From contig NZ_KB898653.1 of assembly GCF_000377665.1 (NCBI RefSeq), positions 124,001-188,000 of the forward strand: 64,000 bases of DNA, in the 5' to 3' direction. The notes beneath the pieces were generated by a model. The model saw nothing but the letters and a program-made list of their open reading frames with translations, was not told where the DNA came from and ran no database searches. Positions 24,649 to 32,862 of the stretch are shown here, in pieces. The DNA comes from Vreelandella zhanjiangensis DSM 21076 (lineage in GTDB: Bacteria; Pseudomonadota; Gammaproteobacteria; Pseudomonadales; Halomonadaceae). How positions within the stretch are numbered: the stretch's first letter is position 1; the number at the start of each line of letters is the position of its first letter. A program made the translations under genes and the position numbers.

Positions 24649-25362
24649 TTAGCCTACCGTAACGCCGCCACATACAAAGAGCGTTTGCCCGGTGACAAAA
24701 CTGCTGCGTGGGTCGCAAAAGAAGCTCACTGCGTTAGCTACGTCTTCTGGCTCGCCCATGCGCTGTAACGGAATATTATCGATAATACGTTTGGCCCGTT
24801 CAGAGTCTGGCGGATTGTTATCCCAAAAGGCCGAAGTAGCAATAGGCCCAGGCGCAACGCAGTTGACCGTAATACTATCCTGGGCAAGTTCAAGCGCCCA
24901 GGTTCTGGCCATTGATTGTACCGCTCCCTTAGTCGCACTATAGAGCGTTCGTGCTTCCTTACCCAAGACCACTCGGCTTGCGTTAAATACGATACGCCCA
25001 TTCTTGCTGGCCCGCAGGCTTGGCAATAGTGCCTGGGTGCATATCAATGCCGGACGCACGTTGAGATGCATCAAGCGGTCAAAATCTTCAAGGCGGGTGT
25101 CATCGAGTAGGGCAGGCGCCACAATACCCACATTGTTTACCAGACAGCTGATGGTATATTTCTCATTTATTGAGTCCAATACCGCTTTTAGTGCGTCTAT
25201 ATCTGATAGATCAACTTGGTATGCATCTTCTTTAAGCGAAGCTATCGTAGGCTCCACGATATCAAGGACGATCACGCGATAGCCGTCTTGTTGAAGGCGC
25301 TCAGAAATGGCCTGCCCAATATTGCGAGCGCCTCCGGTTACTACCGCATACGGCGTTGACAT
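24649..25362 (-). CDS. SDR-family oxidoreductase
   Basis: Classical short-chain dehydrogenase/reductase, 237 residues. Cofactor motif TGGARNIG is at about 9-16; an Asp after the second strand (VIVLDIVE) suggests NAD(H). NNVG follows at about 78. Catalytic Ser is in FNASRVV and Tyr/Lys in YSATK; the C-terminus is FVTGQTLFVCGG. It is last in a minus-strand set atoE - yciI-like - catC-like - SDR. Its substrate, presumably a hydroxy or oxo acid of the same pathway, cannot be told. Confidence 0.9.
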   Translation of the reverse strand: MSTPYAVVTGGARNIGQAISERLQQDGYRVIVLDIVEPTIASLKEDAYQVDLSDIDALKAVLDSINEKYTISCLVNNVGIVAPALLDDTRLEDFDRLMHLNVRPALICTQALLPSLRASKNGRIVFNASRVVLGKEARTLYSATKGAVQSMARTWALELAQDSITVNCVAPGPIATSAFWDNNPPDSERAKRIIDNIPLQRMGEPEDVANAVSFFCDPRSSFVTGQTLFVCGGVTVG

Positions 25363-25422
25363 ATGGTCTCCCTTTAAAGTGAACGTTAAAATCTGTAGTG
25401 CTAATCAAAAATATTCGCTTAA

Positions 25423-25713
25423 TTAACTATCGTCATCACGAATAGAAGACGGGTGGCGGCAAAGAGGCTTTACACTTATTTCCATATAAGGAAAGAGAGG
25501 GAGATTCGCAATAATATCTTGCAGCTCAGCATTATCATCAACATCAAAAATACTGATATTGGCGTAGCTACCTGCTATACGCCATAAATGGCGCCACTTT
25601 CCTTGCTGCTGCAAGGCTTGTGAGTAGGCCTTCTCTTTCGCTTTAATTTCTGCTGCCACTTCGTCTGGCATATCGATTGGCAGCTTAACGGTCATCTCAA
25701 CGTGAAAAAGCAT
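25423..25713 (-). CDS. Muconolactone delta-isomerase-like protein
   Basis: A 96-residue protein with the ferredoxin-like fold of CatC. MLFHVEMTVKLPIDMPDEVA, a basic helix (KAKEKAYSQALQQQGKWRHLWR), GSYANISIFDVDDNAELQDI and LPLFPYMEISVKPLCRHPSS all match the muconolactone isomerase family. True CatC belongs to the catechol branch, yet no catA or catB is here, and a protocatechuate branch is present instead. It may isomerise another enol-lactone. The C-terminus RHPSSIRDDDS is the usual HPSS end. Confidence 0.82.
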   Translation of the reverse strand: MLFHVEMTVKLPIDMPDEVAAEIKAKEKAYSQALQQQGKWRHLWRIAGSYANISIFDVDDNAELQDIIANLPLFPYMEISVKPLCRHPSSIRDDDS

Positions 25714-25764
25714 TTTTATCTCTTCTTTTAACCAGTGATTGCTAAATTTAAAAATAAACCGCTT

Positions 25765-26061
25765 TTAAAGAAAACATTGCTTATTTAAATAAGCTTTTCG
25801 CCAGCGAACAATTTTAATGTCTTCAAACAGGCCTGCTATATAGAACGGGTCTTGATGAATAAAGTCCTGAGCCTCTTCTCTTGTTTCAAGATCGACCAGG
25901 TAGAGCCCTCCCGAAGCGGTACTCGCATCGTCAGAAAGCTTGGCCCCACAGGCAAGTAGTAGAGCACTGTGAGCTTCCAAATAGGCGAGATGTTCCTCAC
26001 GTATTTCAAGGCGTAATTCATGATGTTCTGGCTTATCAAACGTTTCAATCATGAATGGCAT
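25765..26061 (-). CDS. YciI-like (YCII) protein
   Basis: A 98-residue YCII-domain protein of the same dimeric alpha-beta barrel class as CatC. It shows REEHLAYLEAHSALLLACGA, the Asp/His pair of the putative active site (RLEIREEHLAYL and DPFYIAGLFEDIKIVRWRKA) and the central GGLYLVDLETREEAQDFI. It lies between the atoE-like and catC-like genes (gaps 34 and 51 bases). Such proteins often accompany ring-cleavage pathways; the reaction is unknown. Confidence 0.82.
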   Translation of the reverse strand: MPFMIETFDKPEHHELRLEIREEHLAYLEAHSALLLACGAKLSDDASTASGGLYLVDLETREEAQDFIHQDPFYIAGLFEDIKIVRWRKAYLNKQCFL

Positions 26062-26095
26062 GGCAAACTCTCCTTAGCAGTCGATATGGGCTGGT

Positions 26096-27430
26096 TTATG
26101 CCGAGATATAGCCCCAAATCCAAATGGCAGAGCCGTATATAACGCCCAGATAACCCAGTATCAGCACCATATAACCCATGACATCGCGTAGTTTCAGACC
26201 TGAAATCGCCAGTACGGGCAGAATCCAGAACGGTTGAACCATATTGGTCCACTGGTCGCCAACCTGCACTGCCAGTGCGGTTGCTGCATGTGAAGCGCCT
26301 AGTGCTGTGGCTGCTTCTATCATGACGGGGCCTTGTACTGCCCACTGCCCACCGCCTGAAGGAGCTAGCAGATTGATCACCGCTCCACTCAGGAAAGACC
26401 AAATGGGTAATGTATTCGCACTCGAGATATCCACGAAAATATTGGCAAAGCTCACCATAAGACCAGAGCCTACCAGGATGCCCATGATGCCAGCATAGAA
26501 GGGATATTGAACAATAATGCCTGAGACGATACGAATGCCGTCATTAAGCGCTGCTAAATAATTGGCCGGGGAGGCAAACAGCAAGATACCCAAGAATAAA
26601 AAAGCAAAATTCACAGTGTTAAGGTTGAGTGATCCGCCACCAATCACATAAAGGGCTATATAAAGCATGCCCAGTAAGCCAATCCCGATACCCACAATAC
26701 GGCTGTGATTAAGCTTATCCGCAATGGTCATTTCTTCATTAGCAGGTTTGCTGGGTAAGCTTGATTTAATAACCGATTCAGGGTTTATCTCAATAATCTC
26801 ATTAGGGTTTTTGGGGTGTAGCCAAGCATTAAAAAGAGGCAGAGTACAGATGATAATCGCGCTGGTAATCAGGAGAACTGGTGAGAAAATAGTTTCTGAT
26901 AATGGAATCAGCCCCATTTCATCCTGTAGAAAGTGACCTTCTGTTGCGATTAAAAGGGGAACGCTGCCTGAAAGTCCGATTCCATAAAGAGCAAAACCTG
27001 AATAAGCGGCGGCAATCACCAATGGGTAGTGCAGGCCCTTAACATTGACGGCCAGCTTCTGAGCGACGATGCCGCCAATAACTAACCCAAACCCCCAGTT
27101 AAGCCAGCTACCAATTGCACCGACCAGAGTCGCTACCACAATCGCCATAAACGGTGTTTTGACCCGGCTGGCAATGCGATCAAGCGAGCTATCGACTAAA
27201 GGGGTTTTAGCCAGAATATAACCTGCCAATAGAATGACGGTCATTTGCATACTGAAAGCGAGCAAACTCCAGAAACCGTCACCCCAATAACGCGTCGCCT
27301 CAAACGGAGACGTACCTTCCACAGTAATAGCCAATACAACGGTTAATCCTGTCAGCAGGATGGCAATAACCAAGGGGTCCGGCATGTAGCGACTGATAAG
27401 CCGAGTGAAAAAATTAGCCATACCATGCAT
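26096..27430 (-). CDS. AtoE-type short-chain fatty acid transporter
   Basis: Integral membrane permease of the AtoE (TIGR00366-like) family, which carries short-chain fatty or related acids. About 11-12 hydrophobic segments; LISRYMPDPLVIAILLTGLT at the start and SGAVINLLAPSGGGQWAVQG in the second half are typical. The ATG at 27430 has GGAG at 27439-27442; a longer frame to 27475 would start inside the IclR-type operator and is rejected. Length 444. It heads the minus-strand set and is divergent from the hydroxyacyl-CoA dehydrogenase gene. It is the second importer in this pathway besides TctCBA. Confidence 0.88.
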   Translation of the reverse strand: MHGMANFFTRLISRYMPDPLVIAILLTGLTVVLAITVEGTSPFEATRYWGDGFWSLLAFSMQMTVILLAGYILAKTPLVDSSLDRIASRVKTPFMAIVVATLVGAIGSWLNWGFGLVIGGIVAQKLAVNVKGLHYPLVIAAAYSGFALYGIGLSGSVPLLIATEGHFLQDEMGLIPLSETIFSPVLLITSAIIICTLPLFNAWLHPKNPNEIIEINPESVIKSSLPSKPANEEMTIADKLNHSRIVGIGIGLLGMLYIALYVIGGGSLNLNTVNFAFLFLGILLFASPANYLAALNDGIRIVSGIIVQYPFYAGIMGILVGSGLMVSFANIFVDISSANTLPIWSFLSGAVINLLAPSGGGQWAVQGPVMIEAATALGASHAATALAVQVGDQWTNMVQPFWILPVLAISGLKLRDVMGYMVLILGYLGVIYGSAIWIWGYISA

Positions 27431-27466
27431 GGCAGTTCTCCAGGAGTTAAGGTATTTTTTAAAAAG

Positions 27467-27483
27467 TGTACGCATTGCGTACT
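27467..27483. promoter_or_regulatory. IclR/PcaR-type operator 3, atoE/dehydrogenase divergent region
   Basis: TGTACG-CATTG-CGTACT, a near-perfect 6-5-6 palindrome, lies 37 bases upstream of atoE. A further half site TGTTCG follows at 27486-27491. It shares layout and most bases with the elements at 20040, 20191 and 31186. Confidence 0.6.
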
Positions 27484-27657
27484 TATGTTCGATTTTGGTG
27501 GTTGATCATTATCCTTATCCCCAAGCACCACAATTCGACGATGGTCGCACGGCCAAAAGCAACAGCTTACTCAAGCTGATGTGCCGATAGCCGTGCAAAT
27601 AGGCTGCCCCTATGAAGCAGCGCATAGCTCAGAAACAATTAACAAGAGGTCAAAGAT

Positions 27658-28584
27658 ATGGCTCATAACGTTGGGAGGGTGGTTATTGTCGGCGCTGGCA
27701 CCATGGGCACAACACTCGCCAAGCTCGTATCCAGTAAGCAGTGGCCAGTACGCGTTATCGATACCAATCAAGCGGTTTTGGAACGTTGTCGTACGCAGTT
27801 AACTGCGGCTTTAAGCCCGCAGGTTATTGCTGACCATCATGTCGATTTTCAATCTCAGTGGGTAGCGGATGAAAGCGTTACGATCGTCATTGAGAGTGTG
27901 ACTGAGAATCTTGAAATCAAGCAGCTGGTGCTTGCTCAAGCTGAAGCGCACTGCGGCAAAGACACATTAATCGTGACCAATACCTCGGGTCTTTCAATTG
28001 ATGAGATTGGTCAGAAAATGCAGTATCCCGAACGGTTAGCTGGCGCGCATTTCTTCAATCCAGCGGACCTGATTCCTACAGTTGAGGTGGTGTCGGGTAC
28101 CGCTACGTTAGAGAGTACAGTGGAGCGAACATGCCAATTTTTAACGCAGCTTGGCAAGCGTCCTGCCGTTATTCACAAGGCCGTGCCGGGGTTTGTCGCT
28201 AACCGGATCCAGCACGCCATTATGCGCGAGTGTCTTTCGTTGTTAGAAAAAGGTGTCGTCAATATAGAGGCGCTGGATGATATCGTGCAGTTTTCCATCG
28301 GCGTTCGTTTAGCGCTTAATGGTCCTTTACTGCAGCGTGATCTTAACGGCTTGGATACCCATCTTAATATTGCGCGTTATTTATATAGTGATTTGGAAGA
28401 TACGCACTCTCCCTCTGCGTTGCTGGAAAGCTATGTGGAAAAAGGCTGGCTAGGGGCTAAGGCAGGCAAAGGTTTTTACGCCTGGAGTGACGAGAAAGTC
28501 GCGCAGCGATCAGCAAACGAGGGGAAACGATTAAGCCAGATTATCGATATAGCGCTCGCTAATGACAAGGAGGCCGACGAATGA
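27658..28584 (+). CDS. 3-hydroxyacyl-CoA dehydrogenase family protein
   Basis: NAD-dependent dehydrogenase of the HCDH fold, 308 residues. The Rossmann motif GAGTMGTTLA is at about 13-22; VIESVTENLEIKQLV, NTSGLSIDEI and GAHFFNPADLIPTVEVV (catalytic His in HFFNP) follow. The C-terminal domain runs FVANRIQHAIMRE to GWLGAKAGKGFYAW. It is a single-function short form, like those for hydroxyadipyl-CoA or carnitine. Its stop overlaps the cyclase gene start (ATGA). Oxidation of a 3-hydroxyacyl-CoA before PcaF-type thiolysis is a sensible but unproved role. Confidence 0.88.
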   Translation: MAHNVGRVVIVGAGTMGTTLAKLVSSKQWPVRVIDTNQAVLERCRTQLTAALSPQVIADHHVDFQSQWVADESVTIVIESVTENLEIKQLVLAQAEAHCGKDTLIVTNTSGLSIDEIGQKMQYPERLAGAHFFNPADLIPTVEVVSGTATLESTVERTCQFLTQLGKRPAVIHKAVPGFVANRIQHAIMRECLSLLEKGVVNIEALDDIVQFSIGVRLALNGPLLQRDLNGLDTHLNIARYLYSDLEDTHSPSALLESYVEKGWLGAKAGKGFYAWSDEKVAQRSANEGKRLSQIIDIALANDKEADE

Positions 28585-29621
28585 CCACGAAGAATAATCA
28601 CCCCCGTTGGGAAAAACGCCCCCAGGGCTCAAATTGGGGTGAGTTTGGGCCTGATGATCAATTGGGAAGGGTTAATCTGCTGCAAGCTGAGCAAGTGCTA
28701 AAAGGGGTTAAGGAAGTAACAGCCGGGCGAACCTTTTGCCTTTCGCTTCCACTTGATCTGCCCGGCGGTAATGCGCTTAACCCGCGTCGCTACCCACCCC
28801 GGCTAGCGCCAACGCAGCTTAAAAAAGACCGCTACATTAATTTTCCCTTAGCAACGCATCATCCAGGCTTGCTTGACGTCATAAGTGACGATGAGGTGGT
28901 TTTATCGCTTCAGTACTCCTCTCAATGGGATTCGCTGGCGCATGTTGGCGCCTTATTTGATGCTGATAATGACGGCCATGCCGAGCGGTGTTACTACAAT
29001 GGCTATCAGGCAGAGCGTGATATACAGCGTTTGGATAGCCCTGATGCTCACGCCTGTGCCTCTCATGCTGCTCGTTTAGGTATTGAAAATATGGCAGTAC
29101 ACGGTATGCAGGGGCGAGGGGTGTTAGTTGATTTGACGCGAGTATTTGGTCATAAGCGGACCATTGTTGGGTATACAGAGTTAATGCATGCATTAAGCGA
29201 GCTGGACGTAAGTATCGAGGTTGGCGATATGCTCGTTCTGCGCACCGGATTTGCAGAAGCCATCCTGCAAATGGATGGCTCCCCTGATATTGAGCAGTTA
29301 AAGCAAACCGGGGCCGTGCTCGATGGGACGGATGAAATGCTGCTGCAATGGATTAGCGATAGCGGTATTTCGGCCATTTGCGCCGATAACTATGCGGTCG
29401 AAAATACTGACCGGGCATTAGCGCCTACTGACTGCTGTAAATTACCCCTGCATCATCATTGCCTGTTTAAGCTTGGGCTACCTCTTGCAGAGCTTTGGTA
29501 TTTAAAGCCTCTAGCAGACTGGTTACATGCTAATCACCGCTCACGCTTTTTGCTGACCGCACCACCCCTGCGCTTACCCGGCGCAATTGGCTCGCCCGTA
29601 ACACCTATCGCGACGGTCTAA
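28581..29621 (+). CDS. Cyclase family protein (kynurenine formamidase-like hydrolase)
   Basis: Metal-dependent hydrolase of the cyclase superfamily, 346 residues. The core SLQYSSQWDSLAHVGALFD replaces the usual HxGTHxDxxxH with SQWDSLAH, as in one known subgroup. GIENMAVHGMQGRGVLVDL, VEVGDMLVLRTGF-like and GISAICADNYAVEN are typical. Overlapping by 4 bases with the dehydrogenase gene, it must share its transcript. It may open a lactone or hydrolyse a C-N or C-C bond in the pathway. Confidence 0.85.
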   Translation: MTTKNNHPRWEKRPQGSNWGEFGPDDQLGRVNLLQAEQVLKGVKEVTAGRTFCLSLPLDLPGGNALNPRRYPPRLAPTQLKKDRYINFPLATHHPGLLDVISDDEVVLSLQYSSQWDSLAHVGALFDADNDGHAERCYYNGYQAERDIQRLDSPDAHACASHAARLGIENMAVHGMQGRGVLVDLTRVFGHKRTIVGYTELMHALSELDVSIEVGDMLVLRTGFAEAILQMDGSPDIEQLKQTGAVLDGTDEMLLQWISDSGISAICADNYAVENTDRALAPTDCCKLPLHHHCLFKLGLPLAELWYLKPLADWLHANHRSRFLLTAPPLRLPGAIGSPVTPIATV

Positions 29622-29728
29622 TAATTATCAATGGCTTCATTCTGGATCTTGGCGAAGTGCCATTTACTGGTCTTGAGCGTACATGAGAATCGATTTTTCT
29701 GAACCTGTTATTTGGAGGCCTGTAGCTC

Positions 29729-31057
29729 ATGCCTAGCGCGTTCTTAAAACACCCATTTATGAGTCAGCAAGCACTCAGTGAGTGCAATGACGAGGCCATG
29801 ATACGCGCCATGTTGGCGTTTGAATTGGCTCTGGCAGAAGTCCAGGAAGCCAGTGGCGCCGTGCCACAAGGCGCAAGTCAACAAATGCGTGCCCAGCTTG
29901 AGAACGCGACATTTGATACCGCGGCGATCGCGGAAGGAATTGCCAGCGGCGGCAATGCCGCCATTCCGTTTGTTAAGCAGGGACGGTCGCTGCTGCCTGA
30001 TGAGCTTAAGCGCTACTGGCATCTGGGGGCGACCAGCCAGGACGTCATCGATTCTGCGCTAATGCTGCTGTTAACCCCGCGTTTGCGTGCGTTGGATGAT
30101 TTGTTAGTGCGCTGCCGCACGGCATCGCTTGCGCTAATGGATGCCCACATTGCCACCCCCATGGTAGGGCGCACGTTAATGCAGCAGGCGCTACCCATCA
30201 CGTTTGGTGTCAAAGTTGCCCACTGGGCGATAGGGCTTGAGCAAAGTCGCTGCCGGTTGGCCGACATCGAGTTGCCCGTTCAGTTTGGCGGTGCGGTGGG
30301 GGTCCACTCTGGATGGGACGCCCAAGGGCTTGAGTGGATGGATGCGTTAGCTGAACGGCTGGGCTTGGCCGCATCGGTTTTACCCTGGCATACCGACCGC
30401 TACCCGATTCATAGCCTGGGCACAGCGTTAGACGCCGTTGCCGGGGCCGCCGAGAAAATAGTCCAGGACGTTGCCCTGCTCACGCAAACCGAAGTAGGCG
30501 AAGTGGCCGAGCCTTCGGCACCCGGGATGGGGGAGTCATCCTCCATGCCCCATAAGCGTAACCCGGTGCGTAGTGCGCTTATTCGCGGGGCGGCCAGACA
30601 AGTGCATGGTCACACTAGCGTGTTATTGAACGCCGCCGCACAGCCACTTGAGCGGGGCTTGGGCGAGTGGCATGCCGAATGGGCGCCGTTAATGGAAAGC
30701 GCTTTGTTGGTGGAAGGTGCGCTGGAGCAAATGGCAGTGCTTCTGGAAGGGCTTGAGGTATATCCCGATAACATGGCGCGCAACCTGACGGCCACCGGCG
30801 GCGGCATCATGGCCGAACCAGTGGCGCGTCTGTTAACGCCCTATCTGGGCGCTGACGCTGCCAAAGCGCTAAGTGCAGAAGCTGCCGAGATATCACGCCG
30901 AGATAAGCGGTCTTACGCCGATGTGCTTGCCGACCATGCCAAGGTAAAAGACCAGATTGACCCGGTTACGTTAAGAAAAACGTGTGACCCTGCTTTATAC
31001 CTTGGTAGCAGCCAGCAGCAGGTGTTGCGCGCAAAACGCTGGCTGGTTAAATATTAA
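29729..31057 (+). CDS. pcaB: 3-carboxy-cis,cis-muconate cycloisomerase
   Basis: Fumarase/aspartase-superfamily enzyme that lactonises 3-carboxymuconate to 4-carboxymuconolactone in the protocatechuate branch. The signature SSSMPHKRNPVRS is clear, as are HLGATSQDVIDSALML and VGRTLMQQALPITFG. Length 442 is normal. TGGAGG precedes the ATG at 29729. It follows the cyclase gene after 107 bases and is separated from pcaIJF by its own 3' region, so it may be read with the upstream genes. Confidence 0.94.
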   Translation: MPSAFLKHPFMSQQALSECNDEAMIRAMLAFELALAEVQEASGAVPQGASQQMRAQLENATFDTAAIAEGIASGGNAAIPFVKQGRSLLPDELKRYWHLGATSQDVIDSALMLLLTPRLRALDDLLVRCRTASLALMDAHIATPMVGRTLMQQALPITFGVKVAHWAIGLEQSRCRLADIELPVQFGGAVGVHSGWDAQGLEWMDALAERLGLAASVLPWHTDRYPIHSLGTALDAVAGAAEKIVQDVALLTQTEVGEVAEPSAPGMGESSSMPHKRNPVRSALIRGAARQVHGHTSVLLNAAAQPLERGLGEWHAEWAPLMESALLVEGALEQMAVLLEGLEVYPDNMARNLTATGGGIMAEPVARLLTPYLGADAAKALSAEAAEISRRDKRSYADVLADHAKVKDQIDPVTLRKTCDPALYLGSSQQQVLRAKRWLVKY

Positions 31058-31066
31058 GTATTTGAA

Positions 31067-31089
31067 ATAAAATAATTTTTTTATTTTAT
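31067..31089 (+). terminator. AT-only hairpin after pcaB
   Basis: ATAAAATAA (31067-31075) pairs with TTATTTTAT (31081-31089) around five T. It is weak because it has no GC pair, but lies 10 bases after the pcaB stop and before the pcaI operator region. Confidence 0.3.
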
Positions 31090-31166
31090 CGTCAAGTATG
31101 GCGACGATTGGCTGGAAAATTTCATCGTCTTTAGCCATTTGACCCACTTAGCATTCGGCAGTAATT

Positions 31167-31202
31167 TGTTCGTATTGCAAATCAATGTTCGTTTAACGAA
31201 CA
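31167..31202. promoter_or_regulatory. Tandem IclR/PcaR-type operators before pcaI
   Basis: The downstream site TGTTCG-TTTAA-CGAACA (31186-31202) is a perfect 6-5-6 palindrome. A degenerate copy, TGTTCG-TATTG-CAAATC, lies at 31167-31183, 19 bases upstream. They end 43 bases before the pcaI ATG. Tandem repeats fit known PcaU/PcaR binding to several repeats. Confidence 0.75.
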
Positions 31203-31245
31203 ATAAGCATACACGTTCTGCAACGTTCAGCTAAGAGGCAACCTA

Positions 31246-32079
31246 ATGGCCGAGTTTCTCAGCTTGCATGACGCGGTGGCGCGCTATGTACAAGACGGCG
31301 CCACCGTCGCTATGGAAGGCTTTACCCACCTGATTCCATTTGCCGCTGGTCACGAAGTGATCCGTCAGAAAAGGCGCGACCTGACGCTGATCCGCATGAC
31401 CCCCGACATCATCTACGATCAGCTGATTGGCGCCGGCTGCGCCAAGAAAGTGATCTTCTCCTGGGGAGGTAACCCAGGTGTCGGGTCGTTGCATCGCCTG
31501 CGTGATGCCGTGGAGAAAGGCTGGCCGCACAAGATCGAGATTCTTGAGCACAGCCACGCGGCCATGGCGTGCGCCTTTGAAGCGGGCGCGGCTGGCCTGC
31601 CGCTGGCTGTTTTCCGCGGCTACATCGGCAGTGAATTGCCCAGCGTGAACGATCAAATCAAGTTCATTGAGTGCCCGTTTACCGGTGAGCGCTTAGCCGC
31701 CGTACCTTCTGTGCGCCCGGATGTTTCCATCGTTCACGCTCAGCGTGCGGATCGCCAGGGCAACGTGCTGGTGGAAGGAATTGTCGGCGTACAGAAAGAA
31801 GCCATACTCGCCGCCAAACATAGCATCGTCACGGTCGAAGAGATCGTCGATGATCTGAAAGCGCACCCCAACGCCTGCGTCATTCCAGGCTGGGCGATCA
31901 GCGCCATTGCGGTGGCAGAAAAAGGCGCGCTGCCTTCTTACACCCACGGCTATTACGGTCGCAGTAACCGTTTTTATAAAGAGTGGGATGCCATCGCCCG
32001 CAACCGCGACACCTTTACTCAGTGGCTCGATGAGAACGTCTTTAAGGGTGTTCAAAATCATGCAGGGGAGAACGTCTGA
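31246..32079 (+). CDS. pcaI: 3-oxoadipate CoA-transferase subunit A
   Basis: Alpha subunit of succinyl-CoA:3-oxoadipate CoA-transferase (family I). MAEFLSLHDAVARYVQDGATVAMEGFTHLIPFAA is the N-terminal phosphate-loop region (split here over two clauses: DGATVAMEGFTHLIPFAA), and FSWGGNPGVGSLHRLRDA follows. Length 277 fits the longer PcaI/glutaconate-transferase type. Its TGA overlaps the pcaJ ATG. Two IclR-type operators lie immediately upstream. Confidence 0.92.
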   Translation: MAEFLSLHDAVARYVQDGATVAMEGFTHLIPFAAGHEVIRQKRRDLTLIRMTPDIIYDQLIGAGCAKKVIFSWGGNPGVGSLHRLRDAVEKGWPHKIEILEHSHAAMACAFEAGAAGLPLAVFRGYIGSELPSVNDQIKFIECPFTGERLAAVPSVRPDVSIVHAQRADRQGNVLVEGIVGVQKEAILAAKHSIVTVEEIVDDLKAHPNACVIPGWAISAIAVAEKGALPSYTHGYYGRSNRFYKEWDAIARNRDTFTQWLDENVFKGVQNHAGENV

Positions 32080-32852
32080 TGAGTCTGGAATACACCTCTT
32101 CTGAAATGATGACCGTCACCGCGGCACGCGCGTTGGAAAACGGTACCACCTGCTTTGTGGGTATCGGCTTGCCCTCCGAAGCTGCCAACCTCGCGCGCCT
32201 TACCCATGCGCCGGACGTAGTCTTGATTTACGAATCCGGCACACTGCAAACCAAGCCCGATATTCTTCCGCTTTCCATTGGTGACGGCGAGCTGTGCGAG
32301 TCGGCGTTGACCACCGTGGCAGTGCCGGAAATGTTCCGCTACTGGCTGCAGGGCGGCAAAGTGAACGTGGGCTTTTTGGGCACAGCGCAGATCGACCGTT
32401 TCGCAAACCTGAATACCACGCTGATCGGCGATTACCGTGAGCCCAAGGTACGCCTGCCGGGCGGTGGCGGTGCACCGGAGATTGCTACCAACGCTGGCGA
32501 AGTGTTTATTACCCTGAAACATTCTCGACGGGCCTTCGTCAAAGACGTCGATTTTGTCACTACGCTAGGCTTTGGCCGTGACGGCAAAGGGCGCGATAAC
32601 GTACCCAATATCGGTAAAGGCCCCACCCGGGTCATCACCGATTTATGCGTGATGAAGCCCGACCCTGAGACCAAAGAGCTCGTGGTGGTATCGCTTCATC
32701 CTGGCGTGACTCGCGAAGAGGTAATGGACGCGACCGGTTGGGAAGTGCGCTTTGCCGACCAGCTTGAGAGCACCCCTGAGCCCAGCGAAAAAGAGCTTGG
32801 GATCCTGCGCGAGCTGAAAGCCCGCACCGAACGTGCCCACACGGGCGAATAA
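32079..32852 (+). CDS. pcaJ: 3-oxoadipate CoA-transferase subunit B
   Basis: Beta subunit carrying the catalytic glutamate: VLIYESGTLQTKP (E in YESG) is the family I CoA-transferase motif. LPGGGGAPEIATNAGEVFI and the C-terminal VVSLHPGVTREEVMDATGWE are typical. Length 257. It starts within the pcaI stop (TGATG) and is followed after 10 bases by pcaF, so pcaIJF is one operon. Confidence 0.94.
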   Translation: MSLEYTSSEMMTVTAARALENGTTCFVGIGLPSEAANLARLTHAPDVVLIYESGTLQTKPDILPLSIGDGELCESALTTVAVPEMFRYWLQGGKVNVGFLGTAQIDRFANLNTTLIGDYREPKVRLPGGGGAPEIATNAGEVFITLKHSRRAFVKDVDFVTTLGFGRDGKGRDNVPNIGKGPTRVITDLCVMKPDPETKELVVVSLHPGVTREEVMDATGWEVRFADQLESTPEPSEKELGILRELKARTERAHTGE

Positions 32853-32862
32853 GGAGTCGGTC

